A stretch of 64,000 nt of DNA. Origin: Azolla caroliniana. Taxonomy: Eukaryota > Polypodiophyta. Where the stretch lies: contig JBHGNT010000008.1 in the NCBI GenBank assembly GCA_043228905.1, positions 6,634,001 to 6,698,000 on the forward strand. The letters run 5' to 3'. The notes under the pieces were generated by a model that saw nothing but the letters and a program-made list of their open reading frames with translations, searched no databases and was not told where the DNA came from. Below, piece by piece: positions 1 through 10,600 of the stretch (positions within the stretch are counted from its first letter, which is position 1; each line of letters starts with the position of its first letter). The position numbers and the translations under genes are program-made.

Positions 1-23
1 GTTTGTATTTGATTCATGATATT

Positions 24-39
24 TGTTATCAGAGCTTGG
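24..39 (+). other. Possible copia primer-binding site
   Basis: A stretch reading TTATCAGAGCTTGG resembles the initiator-tRNA-Met primer-binding site (TGGTATCAGAGC) that follows the 5' LTR of plant copia elements. The first T replaces the usual TGG start, and the LTR would lie before the window. No gag reading frame follows, so this is at best a relic. Confidence 0.3.
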
Positions 40-559
40 TACAAATGTTTGTTTGGTCTCATAAGTCATATTTGACTTTGGAAAACAATAATATAATCTA
101 TTTATCTTTGTAGGTCATTAACTATTGTCAGTTGATCTAGGAAACCAAAGGAGAAGACGAACAAGTATTCTTTGTTTTTTCTATTTATGCTCTAACACAT
201 ACATTATGTTATGGCAATCGTTTTATATGAAATGCATTGACTTTGATTTTTTGAAACTTATAATGATATATTAAACATTTACCATTTCGAGAGTACATTT
301 GATATCTCGTCATTAATATACATATTTACTTTTGCTCTCTATGTATTGATTAGTGCCTCTTTTTTCTCAAACATTAATATATGTAATATGGGCTAATTGA
401 ACATTTATGAATGTTTTATTTTATATTTATCAATTGTTGTACTTGGTCTTTACTGCCAATCAATCTTTAATTGATTGCCATTTATATTTATTCGATCATG
501 AATAGATCATTAATTATCACCATTGATACTTTTGATTGATCTTACTCAGTGTTTGATCG

Positions 560-874
560 ATCAATAGCCCTCATTCTTTGATCATTAGCACAAGATGATT
601 AGTCGCGCGAATGCACATATGTTCGTGCACATTTGTTGCTTTATAAAGAACTATGTAGAGCAAGAAAGTGTGTTCCCACACACACACAAATTCGAGGTAG
701 TCGAGGATCTAGAATGTGTCCCCACTTACGTACGAATACAAGATCCTATTTAAGGGTTTAAAAGGTCAACACACTAATTAGATTCTATCTAGGTAACTAC
801 TAAGTTACGTGGTTAACTAAATGGCTAAACTTAGTTGAGATAGGCTAAACTTAGTTGAGCTTGATATCTCAACA
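560..874 (-). mobile_element. LTR remnant, inverted relative of the 53.2-kb LTR
   Basis: Read on the minus strand from 874, this begins TGTTGAGATATCAAGCTCAAC. It then parallels the block starting at 53227, with shared stretches around TAGTTACCTAGATAGAATCTA, the TTAAATAGGA segment and the TTCTAGATCCTC segment. It is therefore a diverged copy of the same LTR family in opposite orientation. The outer (left) boundary cannot be fixed. No coding sequence is visible. Confidence 0.5.
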
Positions 875-2689
875 ACTTCAACCTAAGACCTATCAATAAT
901 ATACCTATTGTTTACTTCGAAGCTATGAAATATTTGCAATTATTATTATAATGTTCATATAATAGTAATAAACAATCAAACACCATACAAAACCAACTTG
1001 ATATATATGTACACACACACAAAATCTATCAAAATTTTATAGGTGCTCAATGTGCATGTGAAACATGTGCATTTATACATATACCAAATTGTGCAATCGG
1101 CGTCTATTACTACATGATCTTAAAAACCAAGATCATTAGTTCATGCTCAATGTAGACAACTCTATTTACTTATTTTTGCCAATCCAATGTCCAAGTAATT
1201 TTAAGGCGAATAAACATAGTTGAGCCTCAAAGATTTGCCATGCATTATTAAGATAGAGTTCGTGGACAAATGTTGAAGGGTTATTTATGTGCTACCACGA
1301 TAACTTTTGATCTCAAACTTCATCTCATATATCTACAAGGGCTATTTATGTGAGATGTTTTCTTACATAATTCACGAGAGATCTTCATGGCACTAAGCTA
1401 GTGACTGCACCTTCAATAGGGGTGTATGTAATGCCTCACCACCCTCCCCAACCAAGCATGAACAACACCATTCTTTCTTCTTTCTTCACCTCAACCCTAA
1501 ACCCCAATACTAGGGTAAAAGAACATTCACAACATCAAGCAAGTGACCATACCTTTGATTGGTGTGTTTATAATGACCCAACGACCCTCCCAACCCCATA
1601 CACAATTGTGATTTTTTTTCTTCAAAGATTTTCCTCATAAGTATTAAAAAAAACATGTGAATGCTACAACTTAAGCTTATGTGCCCAAAAGCTTACAATT
1701 TTCATGTACACAATTATGATTACGTGGGGCATTGCCCTAATTCCCATGTTGACTAACAACCCTCACATGACAACTACATGTAGATTAATGTCAACCCATG
1801 GCACAACTTCCAAAATAATGACACCTAAGTACACTGGAACTACACATGTCATGATGTAACTTAGGCATGCTCCAACTACACATGTCTCGATGGTGTCTAC
1901 CCATCCCATGTCTATATGTGCATTGACGACTATTCGCCCCACGATTAGACTCATGATGAAGACTACCCACGCCTTGACTACACTTGTGACGAAGTCTACC
2001 TGCATTACAGATACAAGCAGTGTTGATGATTGTCTACTTGTGTTAATGATAAAACGTAACATGGGAGCTACCCATGAGGCAATGCTTGGCCATTTCATGC
2101 CTTCCAATGGAACCACTATGAGTGTGGCCACAAGCATGGTTATGAATGGAATGGCCATGAGAGTCAATTCCAATGAGAACTTATTTCTATCCATTTGTGT
2201 GTGTGTGGTCAAACATGTCAAAGGGAAAAAAATCTGAAAGAGAAAGTTGAGTGCAGCCCTTTTTTCTTTTACTATTGGAAATAATTGCTTCAGAAACTTG
2301 TGCCCTTAATGGAGGAAACATTGTAATTTGTAGTTGTTTCCTACAAAAGAGAAAATTGCTTGCTTCCGAGTTCAAACCATGCAAGAGCAAATTTCATTGT
2401 ATGCTTGTATTCCATAAATGCAATCAAGACAATTTGATATAGTCTCTGTCATGCACGATGCTGAATGACATGGTTGCATTTGGAATATATATTTGGTATA
2501 GCAATTAACATCTAAAGCAACTTGATTTCAAGCATTGCAGAAGAGTATATGCCTGGTATGTCAGTTGACAATCAAGAACACCCAATGACTCAATTTCTAT
2601 AATACATATATATTAAGGAAAGGGTAGTGTATTATGGCTGAAAGGATGTAAGTGGGTGGCTGGTACCAATTTAAAAGGTGATATTTTTT
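875..2689. other. AT-rich intergenic DNA
   Basis: No supported gene. Around 1750-2150 there are short imperfect repeats of an 'ACTACACATGTC/GACTACACTTGTGACGAAG' type that keep overlapping frames open on both strands. Neither frame has recognisable domains or plausible codon use. The rest is AT-rich and unremarkable. Confidence 0.5.
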
Positions 2690-4954
2690 TCAATGCAGGC
2701 TAGAAATCTGCATTTCCGCATCTGCAAAGATGTTCGCCATAGAGACATAAGCCGAGACATCAGTGCTACTCAGTCCTATGGCTTGTGCAAAAGCATGTTT
2801 CCCAAGTTCCACATCACCCCACTTCCGACAAGCTCCCAAGATAGTATGCCAGGGTGTTGCACTGGGATGAAATGGCATTTCTTTTATCAATATTACTGCA
2901 CTATCAACATGACCTGCACGGCCAAGGAGATCCACCAGGCAAGTATGGTGCTCAGGAGTTGGAATAATACCATACTCCTTGCTCATGGCTTCAAAATATA
3001 GATGGCCTTCATCTACTTTACCAGCATGATTACACACATTAAGAATGCTAACAAGCGTAACCGTATCGGGTTTCCGGCCTGTTCCTATCATTCTTTGAAA
3101 GAGATTGAAAACATTTTCACTTTCCCCGATTTGTGAGTACCCTACAAGCAATGTATTCCATGAAACTTCATCTTGATCTAGGAGATTTTCAAACACATAC
3201 CGTGCTTCTAATAGCAAGCCACACTTTGCATACAGATCAACTAGTGTGTTGCCAATAATAAGGTCAGATTCCAAACCTCTTTTCACAATATCGGAATGTA
3301 TTCCTTCACCCAAGTCTGTAGCTCCTATGTTGCCACAAGCTTTTAAGGCACAAAGAAATGTAACCACATGTGGAGAAACACCCTCGTGTTCCATCTTTTG
3401 TAGACAATCAAGTGCGTCCTCATTTAGTCCATGTTCTACAAACCCTCCAATAAGTGCATTCCATAAGACAACATTTTGAACTTGCAAACTATCGAATACT
3501 TTACAAGCCTCCACAAATAACCCACATTTCACATATATCCCAACCAAGGTGCTTGTGACAGCAAGGTCTGCTTCAAAACCTTTCATAACAATCTCCGCAT
3601 GTATCCCCTCAGCTTTATTGATAGCTCTTGAATTTCCACATGCTTTCAAAGCACATGAATATGCTACTTCATCAGGTGAGATATTGTCATATGGTATATT
3701 TTCAAAACAGTCAAGGGCTTCCCTATTAAAGCGATGTTCAACAAAACCTGTCATCAATGAGGTCCAAGAGGCAACATCTCGAGTGGAAAGTTTATTAAAT
3801 GCTTCATGTGCATTTGTAATCATTCCACATTTGACATACATGTCGATCAAGGAATTCCCAGAAAGAAGGTCCAATTCCATTCCTCCGATGGCAAGGATTG
3901 TATGTATCTCTTGACCCTTTCCTTGAGCTCCTATACTTCCACAGGCTTTCAGCACAAAAGCAAAAGTTACGTTGTCTGGATAAATAGCACAATGTTGCAT
4001 CTGTGCAAAGAGCCGAAGAGCCTCTTCACTTTGCTCATGTTCAGCATACCCTGCAATCAGAGAAGTCCATAAGACCACATCGCCATCTGGAAGATTGCAA
4101 AACAAGTACCTTGCTTCCACAAGTGAACCACTCTTAGCGTACATGTCGATCAAAGCGCTTATTAGAGTATCATTCTCGAATCCCGACTTGCAAATTTCTC
4201 CGTGTATTTCTTGACCCTTGCCTATGGCTCCCAAACAGCCACACGCTTTCAAACTGCAAATGTATGTCGCTGCATCCGCAGAAATGCCCTCTCTCTGCAT
4301 CTCTTCGAGGCAATGTAGCGCTTCCTTGGGGTATCCGTTGTCTGCATATCCTACTATGAGTGCGGTCCACGAGACCATGGTCCTCACTTTAAGCTTTTCA
4401 AATTGCTCCTTTGCTTTCAGAATCAGCCCTGATTTTGAGTACATATTAACCAGGGTGTTCCCAACCAGGAAATGTCCCTCCATCCCTCTCCTTGAGACTT
4501 CATCGTGTATCTTTCTACCTTTCTCGAGAACCCCAAGGCCAGTGCACGCCTTCAATGCCGAAGCATATGTGTAAACATCTGGAGACACACCTTCGTGTTT
4601 CATCTGCTCGAAGCATAGGAGGGCCTCCTTCAAATGGCCACAAGCCACACATCCTACCATCAATGCAGTCCATGAAACCACATCTCGAACCGGAAGCATG
4701 CTGAGCACTTCTCGCGCTTTCCCAATGGACCCGCATTTAGCATACATGCTGACCAATGCACTTCCAAGGTAGGCATCTTTTCTAAGTAATCTCTTCTCAA
4801 CAATACTAGCATGGATTTGGCATCCTCTCTGCAGATCTCTCTTTGTGGCACATGCTTTCAACAAAGACACAAGAGTTCTAGGGTTCAAAGCCTTTCTTCC
4901 ATCATCATCATCATCATCTTTTTCTTTTTCATCTTCTTCTTCTTCTTCTTCCAT
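2690..4954 (-). CDS. PLS-class pentatricopeptide repeat protein, E domain truncated
   Basis: An intronless 754-residue protein. After an acidic start (a run of Glu then Asp within the first 20 residues) it is almost entirely PPR modules of the P-L-S type with a period of about 101 residues. Recurrent signatures are 'KACGxxGAxxKGxEIH', 'LVDMYAKCG' and 'VVSWTALIxGYxxHG'. Six to seven P-L-S triplets end in an L2/S2-like block ('PDTVTLVSILNVCNHAG', 'HHTCLVDLLGRAG', 'WHTILGACRKWGD'). The E domain starts but stops right after 'SMANIFADAEM', where family members continue through the rest of E and often a DYW deaminase domain. Known role of the family: sequence-specific binding of plastid or mitochondrial RNA, typically C-to-U editing when E/DYW domains are present. 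I infer an organellar protein. The acidic N terminus is not a classical transit peptide, so the true start could differ or an upstream exon could exist. It may be a functional E-lacking factor or a recent 3' truncation. Confidence 0.88.
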   Translation of the reverse strand: MEEEEEEDEKEKDDDDDDGRKALNPRTLVSLLKACATKRDLQRGCQIHASIVEKRLLRKDAYLGSALVSMYAKCGSIGKAREVLSMLPVRDVVSWTALMVGCVACGHLKEALLCFEQMKHEGVSPDVYTYASALKACTGLGVLEKGRKIHDEVSRRGMEGHFLVGNTLVNMYSKSGLILKAKEQFEKLKVRTMVSWTALIVGYADNGYPKEALHCLEEMQREGISADAATYICSLKACGCLGAIGKGQEIHGEICKSGFENDTLISALIDMYAKSGSLVEARYLFCNLPDGDVVLWTSLIAGYAEHEQSEEALRLFAQMQHCAIYPDNVTFAFVLKACGSIGAQGKGQEIHTILAIGGMELDLLSGNSLIDMYVKCGMITNAHEAFNKLSTRDVASWTSLMTGFVEHRFNREALDCFENIPYDNISPDEVAYSCALKACGNSRAINKAEGIHAEIVMKGFEADLAVTSTLVGIYVKCGLFVEACKVFDSLQVQNVVLWNALIGGFVEHGLNEDALDCLQKMEHEGVSPHVVTFLCALKACGNIGATDLGEGIHSDIVKRGLESDLIIGNTLVDLYAKCGLLLEARYVFENLLDQDEVSWNTLLVGYSQIGESENVFNLFQRMIGTGRKPDTVTLVSILNVCNHAGKVDEGHLYFEAMSKEYGIIPTPEHHTCLVDLLGRAGHVDSAVILIKEMPFHPSATPWHTILGACRKWGDVELGKHAFAQAIGLSSTDVSAYVSMANIFADAEMQISSLH
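4901..4953. repeat. Trinucleotide (ATC)n/(TTC)n tract in the PPR start
   Basis: Consecutive ATC then TTC repeats on the plus strand encode the Asp and Glu runs of the PPR N terminus on the minus strand. Such tracts expand and contract by slippage in steps of one residue without breaking the frame. Confidence 0.85.
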
Positions 4955-5628
4955 CTTTCTGTACAGATGGAAGAGAGCTTACTGTGTCTGCCGTGCGAGA
5001 TCTTCATGTGGGTCTGAAGTGTCTCATCTGGCACAAGGAAGGAACTTGCATATGATGAGGACGAACAGTCGGAGCAGGGCATGTAGTTCTCCAAAATTAC
5101 AAATGTATGCTTTTGCACTTTTATATGTATTGCTCTTTTATATGTATTGCTGTGCTGATGAGTCTCTATTGGCTGTGGCCCAACCAATTTCAGAGCACCT
5201 TTCTTGTGATGCTCCCTGCTAGCTATCTATGGTGGCATTGCATGCTTTCATCAGGGATCGATCACAAGGGCCAGACCGAACCACAGAAAAAGGCCTCACC
5301 TCCACTTTGTTGTGAACTACAACCCTACATTTTTTTCACCTTGAATCTCAACTAATCATTTGTAACTTAAATCCCATCCATAGATGTTTCATTCATATGT
5401 ATCTTCACATGCCTGAAACTTCAATCACATGTGCATTTGTTTTGATTGATGTCTACTTACAACTGTAACCACACATGGGGGCCGTAGGAAGAAAAGAAAA
5501 TTGGTGTGGCAATATAAATGATGTCATGCTTATGTCCTTCCCCGCGTGATTGACAATCTCCTTGATCCTTAAAAGTTTGATGTGATCGTGTCCAACCTAT
5601 GCATAGGCCAATATGCCCAAGGTGGAGT
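4955..5628. other. Upstream region of the PPR gene
   Basis: This region is expected to hold the PPR promoter and 5' leader (read on minus). I see no recognisable promoter motif I would defend, and no second gene. Short open frames on both strands have no domain signal. Confidence 0.45.
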
Positions 5629-5661
5629 TTTTTTTTTTTTTTTTGGGGGGGGGGGGGGGGG
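5629..5661. repeat. Poly-T/poly-G homopolymer tract
   Basis: About 16 T followed by about 17 G without interruption, immediately before a tandem repeat array. Exact length in the assembly is unreliable for such a tract. Confidence 0.9.
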
Positions 5662-5667
5662 CTCCTG

Positions 5668-6068
5668 GTGTTAAGGATCGATCAAATTGTTGGCATACAC
5701 CCAGAGATGCCACATGGAGTCCACGATAGGGCTCTTAGCCCATGTGCAAGGATTGAACTCGTGAGTATATTCCCGTGTTGTTAGAATATATACAACAAGA
5801 GTGTTAAGGATCAATCAATTCGTTGGCATGCACTCAGAGATGCCACATGGAGTCCACGATAGGGCTCTTAGCCCATGTGCAAGGATTGAACTCGTGAGTA
5901 TATTCCCGTGTTGTTAGAATATATACAACAAGAGTGTTAAGGATCAATCAATTCGTTGGCATGCACTCAGAGATGCCACATGGAGTCCACGATAGGGCTC
6001 TTAGCCCATGTGCGAGGATTGAACTTGTGAGTAAATGTCGGGCCCTGTGTTGTTAGAATATATACAAC
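5668..6068. repeat. 133-bp tandem repeat, three copies
   Basis: Units begin at 5668, 5801 and 5934 with GTGTTAAGGATC and have a period of 133 bp. Copies 2 and 3 are nearly identical. Copy 1 differs at several sites near its start, and copy 3 carries a short extra segment near its end. Each unit contains a hairpin-prone GGGCTCTTAGCCC and ends near TATATACAACAAGA. There is no protein-coding content. Confidence 0.93.
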
Positions 6069-6463
6069 AAGATATACACATCGAATACACGATGGACCCC
6101 CAAGACAAACAAGATGAAACACAAAATTGAGATAAAGGAATGATTTTACGTAAATTATATACTTAATGATAGAAGAATGTAGAGATGTAGTACTATAAGA
6201 AAATAGTGATGCCAAACGACCTTTGTTTTCTCATGATTCTCTATGTTTTCTTGTGTGTGCACTATTTGGTATATGCATTATGCTTCCTTTTATAGGCGTG
6301 GGAGGCTTCTTCATGTGCGGCACACGTCACTTTCTTCTTTTCTTCCTCGAGTTTTTGATCCAACGCATCCATGATTCAAAAAATGAAAATAGTTTATCTG
6401 AAGTTCTTGTTGAATCTCAAGTGTGAGCAAATTAGAGAATGTTGTTGTCAATCTCAAGTTTTT
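6069..6463. other. Intergenic DNA between tandem repeat and solo LTR
   Basis: No supported gene or named element. Short open frames on both strands are incompatible with each other and show no domains. Confidence 0.45.
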
Positions 6464-6468
6464 GATCT

Positions 6469-6927
6469 TGTTGAGAATCAAGCTCAACATAGTGCAACGT
6501 GTGAACACACCTTTTGAGAATCTATGATTACTCAAAGGTCAAGTGTCACACCACTACTATCTACACATTAACTATGTGTCATAGAATCATATTTTGTGAC
6601 AACATAACGAATGAGTTACATATTCCCCATGACTATGAGTCTTTACATTTCCCAAGAGAGAGTAGAGTAGTTGTTATAGTTAGTTAATGAAGAGAGAGGG
6701 TGACTATATATAAAGCACCCTCCCCATACTTCATATTACGTTGGTTGTGACTCCTTGTAATGCTACATTTTGTATTTGCTATTTTACTTGTCAATATACA
6801 CATTCTTCTTCTTGAGTATTTCATTTCTCTAGCTTATCTATCTTGTGTTTCTCTTCTCTTCTCTCCTTTCTCTCACACATAACACACATCGCTTCCGCTA
6901 CACACGAATCATACTCGATTCTTTACA
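6469..6927 (+). mobile_element. Solo LTR (459 bp) with target-site duplication GATCT
   Basis: Begins TGTTGAGAATCAAGCTCAAC and ends CTTTACA. It is flanked on both sides by GATCT (6464-6468 and 6928-6932), a 5-bp target-site duplication. A TATATAAAG-type promoter box lies near 6704, followed by a pyrimidine-rich stretch. No internal retrotransposon sequence remains, so this is the product of LTR-LTR recombination. Its 5' end resembles the LTR-like blocks at 53227 and (inverted) at 874, so all three belong to one copia-like family. Confidence 0.88.
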
Positions 6928-6965
6928 GATCTCAAGTCCATGATTCATTGCATACAGTTTTGTTC

Positions 6966-7140
6966 AACCAAATAATCAAGTCGTCTAACCAATTATTAGG
7001 TCACCCAACCTAATTTAATCAGGTTGTCCAACTTATTATCAAGTTGCCCAACCTATTTTAATCATGTCGTCCAACCTATTACCAAGTTGCCTAACCTATT
7101 TTAATAAGACCGCCCAACTTTCTCAACAGGTCTTCCAACT
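6966..7140. repeat. Degenerate minisatellite, CCAACCTATTTTAATCA type
   Basis: About seven imperfect units of some 20-27 bp alternate 'CAAGTTGCCCAACCTATT' and 'TCGTCCAACCTATTACC' variants. No coding potential. Confidence 0.7.
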
Positions 7141-7589
7141 GCCAGCTACCAACAACCTGAAATGATTAAACAACAAAAATAATTGTCATATTAATATGCA
7201 TTTGAGCGTAGGGAATTAATCTCAAATCTTCATAGAGTTTTAACCAGCGCCCCTTGTTTTAATCATTAAAAACACTAAACCCTCGTTTTAATCGGGGACT
7301 AATCATCCCGATAACACTCCATCCCGATTTATGTTTAAAGTTGATTTTTTGCTGTTAGGTCTAAGTTTGTGTATGTTTTGAAGTTTTTATGTTTTAAGAT
7401 GATTTTTTGTTGTTTGGACTAAGTTTTTTGAATCGATTGGGCGAACTGCAACGATCAGAGTTGGGCGACCTCCGACAGCTTTTTCTTTCACGCGTTCTTT
7501 TTTTTATCCAAATCGGACAGTGCAGATCGCACTCTGAGCGATCTGTATGCCATTCTGATCAGATATTTATGTATGTATGTATGTATGTA
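7141..7589. other. 5' flank of SRPBCC gene copy 1
   Basis: This is the single-copy flank upstream of the duplicated segment. It is not shared with copy 2, so any copy-1-specific promoter elements should lie here. I see no defensible core promoter. Confidence 0.4.
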
Positions 7590-7679
7590 TGTAAGTATGA
7601 TTTGGTTAGTGTTGTGATGATCATTGATGAGATGTGTATGTCCTTCTGATCAGACATTTCCAAGCTAAAAATTCCAACA

Positions 7680-10600
7680 ATGGCTGCCATGCTCACAGCT
7701 TCCTGTGGCTTAACCACATTACAGCCCATCCCTTCAATTCTGCACACAAAGCTCTCCTCATGGCCAAGCACTACATCCCCCCTGGATCTATCACACCCTG
7801 TTTCTGCAGGTCTACGGGCTCTTTCCAATCGGAAAATGACGATGATGAAGAAGAAGAATAAGAAGAAGGATAAGGACGGACTAATTTGGATCTCTAATGG
7901 AACTCGCTGGACCGCTAGTCAATGGCTTGATAGCAGGTATGTTCATCTGTTCTTTTCGCCTTCTTTTAAACATTAGTTTTGTCTCATCATGATACTGACA
8001 CAAACTTCAGCAAAAATGATTCAAAACCTTCTTTTTGTCTCATCAGAATCCTGATACAAGCAAGCATAAGCTGAATGGTTTATATAATATAAGTTTTAGA
8101 TCTTTGTTTCCTTTTTATGAAGACAAGAAATGTAGAAAATTTGAAATACATACACAAACCACAGTGGCATGTATCTAACTAGATGATACAATAGAGAGAA
8201 GACTCCGCACAGTAGCAGCAATGGAGTATGACCGTAGCAATGGTGTGGCATTTGATGGTATCAGCCTGACTTGGGCTTGTTTTGTTGAAGTGATAAGGTT
8301 GAATCTCGTCAGTTTTTTTCTTGTATTTCTCGCCATCTTTTGATCCTCCATGGATGATGGCGCTACGTGATCACTGATCAGGTTGCATTGGACAATAACT
8401 GGAGCTATGCAATCATCACATTGACATCTTGGTCATGTTGCTGGACGATTAACCACACATGTTGCCTATCCTTGAACACCCACTATACGAAGTCTACACG
8501 TACATATCTCGACGTAATGTCCTTGCTGCAGCTATTACATCGAGGTGTGGTCCGCAATAGGATGAAAAATGATCCTCGTATTCTTAGTAGAAGCAATTTT
8601 TTTTTGCTGCTCAATATCCCTGGGTGAGAGTTTACCCACATTTAATACAAAACATCACTTCAAGGAGGCTTAAATCCCATGCTAAGTATTATATTCATTG
8701 ACAAATCAACTAACAATAACCTTGGGTCCATCACCCCCTCCCTCGATGCCACGTGCTCTGTACCTTTTCAATAGCTGTTATGAAGACTAACTTATTATTT
8801 GTAACCACCACAATTCGACATCCTTCCTTTCCACCCGATCTTACGTGGACCAAGGAACACAACCAACAAAGGCTTATACACTGTATTTCAAATTCTCCTC
8901 CACACCATTTATTTGCATGTGACTTGTAGCATCTGGGTTTGCTTTTATGCCATCATTATTGCCTGTCATTATAGCACATTTGTAACCACCACAATTCGAC
9001 ATCCTTCCTTTCCACCCGATCTTACGTGGACCAAGGAACACAACCAACAAAGGCTTATACACTGTATTTCAAATTCTCCTCCACACCATTTATTTGCATG
9101 TGACTTGTAGCATCTGGGTTTGCTTTTATGCCATCATTATTGCCTGTCATTATAGCACATTTTGTGTCTCCTAAGCACTAGCAACCATTCCCACGAATAT
9201 GGACATAATATTTTACAAGTGTTTGTGGCTTAATGGAATTGACAAAAATTGTGGGTCAAAGTGAGCAATCCCAAAGCATGCTGATGTGTTGATCTCTTTG
9301 ACCTCTGACATTACACCCCAGCTATGTGAGTGCGAAAACAAAGGCAAGATCTACATCAACATCAAACTGATCTGTTACATTTAGAATGTATAGTTAAAGC
9401 CATCCCTTGCCATTTCTTTCTATCTTTTGTACTTTTCTACTGTTACTAGTAATGATTGTTAATCATATGCTTTCTATCTTGATATTGTGCGTTAATCATT
9501 GTTAAGCAGTCATTGGTTAGTGTGAGGCTGGTTATTTGCACTCAAGGAAACTCTAGACATGCTATTTTCTTGATTATTCACGCAACTATTCACAGTTGAA
9601 ACATGCTCACCTCTTCTTCCAAAAGAAAAGGCGAAAGGCAAAAACATTCCGACATGGATGGTGGCAGAAATTTCGCTATTTCTGCAAGTTTCATGAGAAC
9701 TGCGTACTTCAGTATTACAGTTAATTGTTTGTTTACATCAAGAATCTCTAGACATGTCCACCCACAAACAATTTGCACTCAATCAATATCTAGGTATGCT
9801 ATTTGCTTGATTATCATGCAACTAGTCACAGTTGAAACATGATCACCTCTCCCTCCAAAAGAAAAGGCAAAAAAGCAAAAACTTTTGGGCATGGATGGCG
9901 GCAGGAATTTTGCTATTTCAGCAAGTTTCATGGTTGTGCTAAAAGAAATCTGTAGTTTGGTATTAGGATGAATAGGTATTGGGAGGCAAACTTGGTTTGG
10001 GATCAATGCACCAATGTCACATTTGAAACGCTTGATTTGGGCCATCAATCCTATAACGTTTGCGTTCAATGCAGTTGAATGCATTGTGAACTTAAGGCTT
10101 GAAGGTTGTTAAACTGCTTTGAGCTTTCTTGTTTCTAATATAATATTTAAATAGTAGGAAAGGAATTGTGTATGAATAGTTTTTTTTCTACCCTGAATAT
10201 TTGATGTTTAGAAGTATATTCATTATGTTATGCAGTGCTCAAGTTGAAGTTGCAGTACCTCTCTCCTTGGCTTGGGATCTCTGGTTTGATAAAGAGGGAA
10301 TTAATCGTTGGATGCCATGGATTCACTTTATTAAGGTTTGTGATAAATGCCTTTCAGATTGTTTGCAATTCTAACTCTTTGTGGGTATGCATGGCAATGA
10401 AACATAATTGAATGGGATTTATAGGTTTCAAAGGATAACCCTCAAATATCTGAATGGGTATTGAAGTATAGTACATTTGGACAAGATTTTGAGTTCAAGT
10501 TCAGTGCAAAGCTTTTACAGGTAATGCCATTTCTGTGGAAGGAAAAGGCTTTTTATTTTGCTTGTCATGAGCATCAGTGTTGGCAACTTGGGATACATTT

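Noticed and set aside
1763-2221. 152-codon minus-strand open frame with hydrophobic stretches
   Set aside because: It overlaps a plus-strand frame of similar length and is built from short imperfect DNA repeats. There is no domain, no splice context and unlikely composition (Val/Met/Ile-rich).
5668-6068. 133-bp repeat as a SINE or tRNA-derived array (GAGTTCAATCC on minus)
   Set aside because: The B-box-like motif has no A box upstream of it on the same strand, and the unit lacks an A-rich or T-rich tail of its own.
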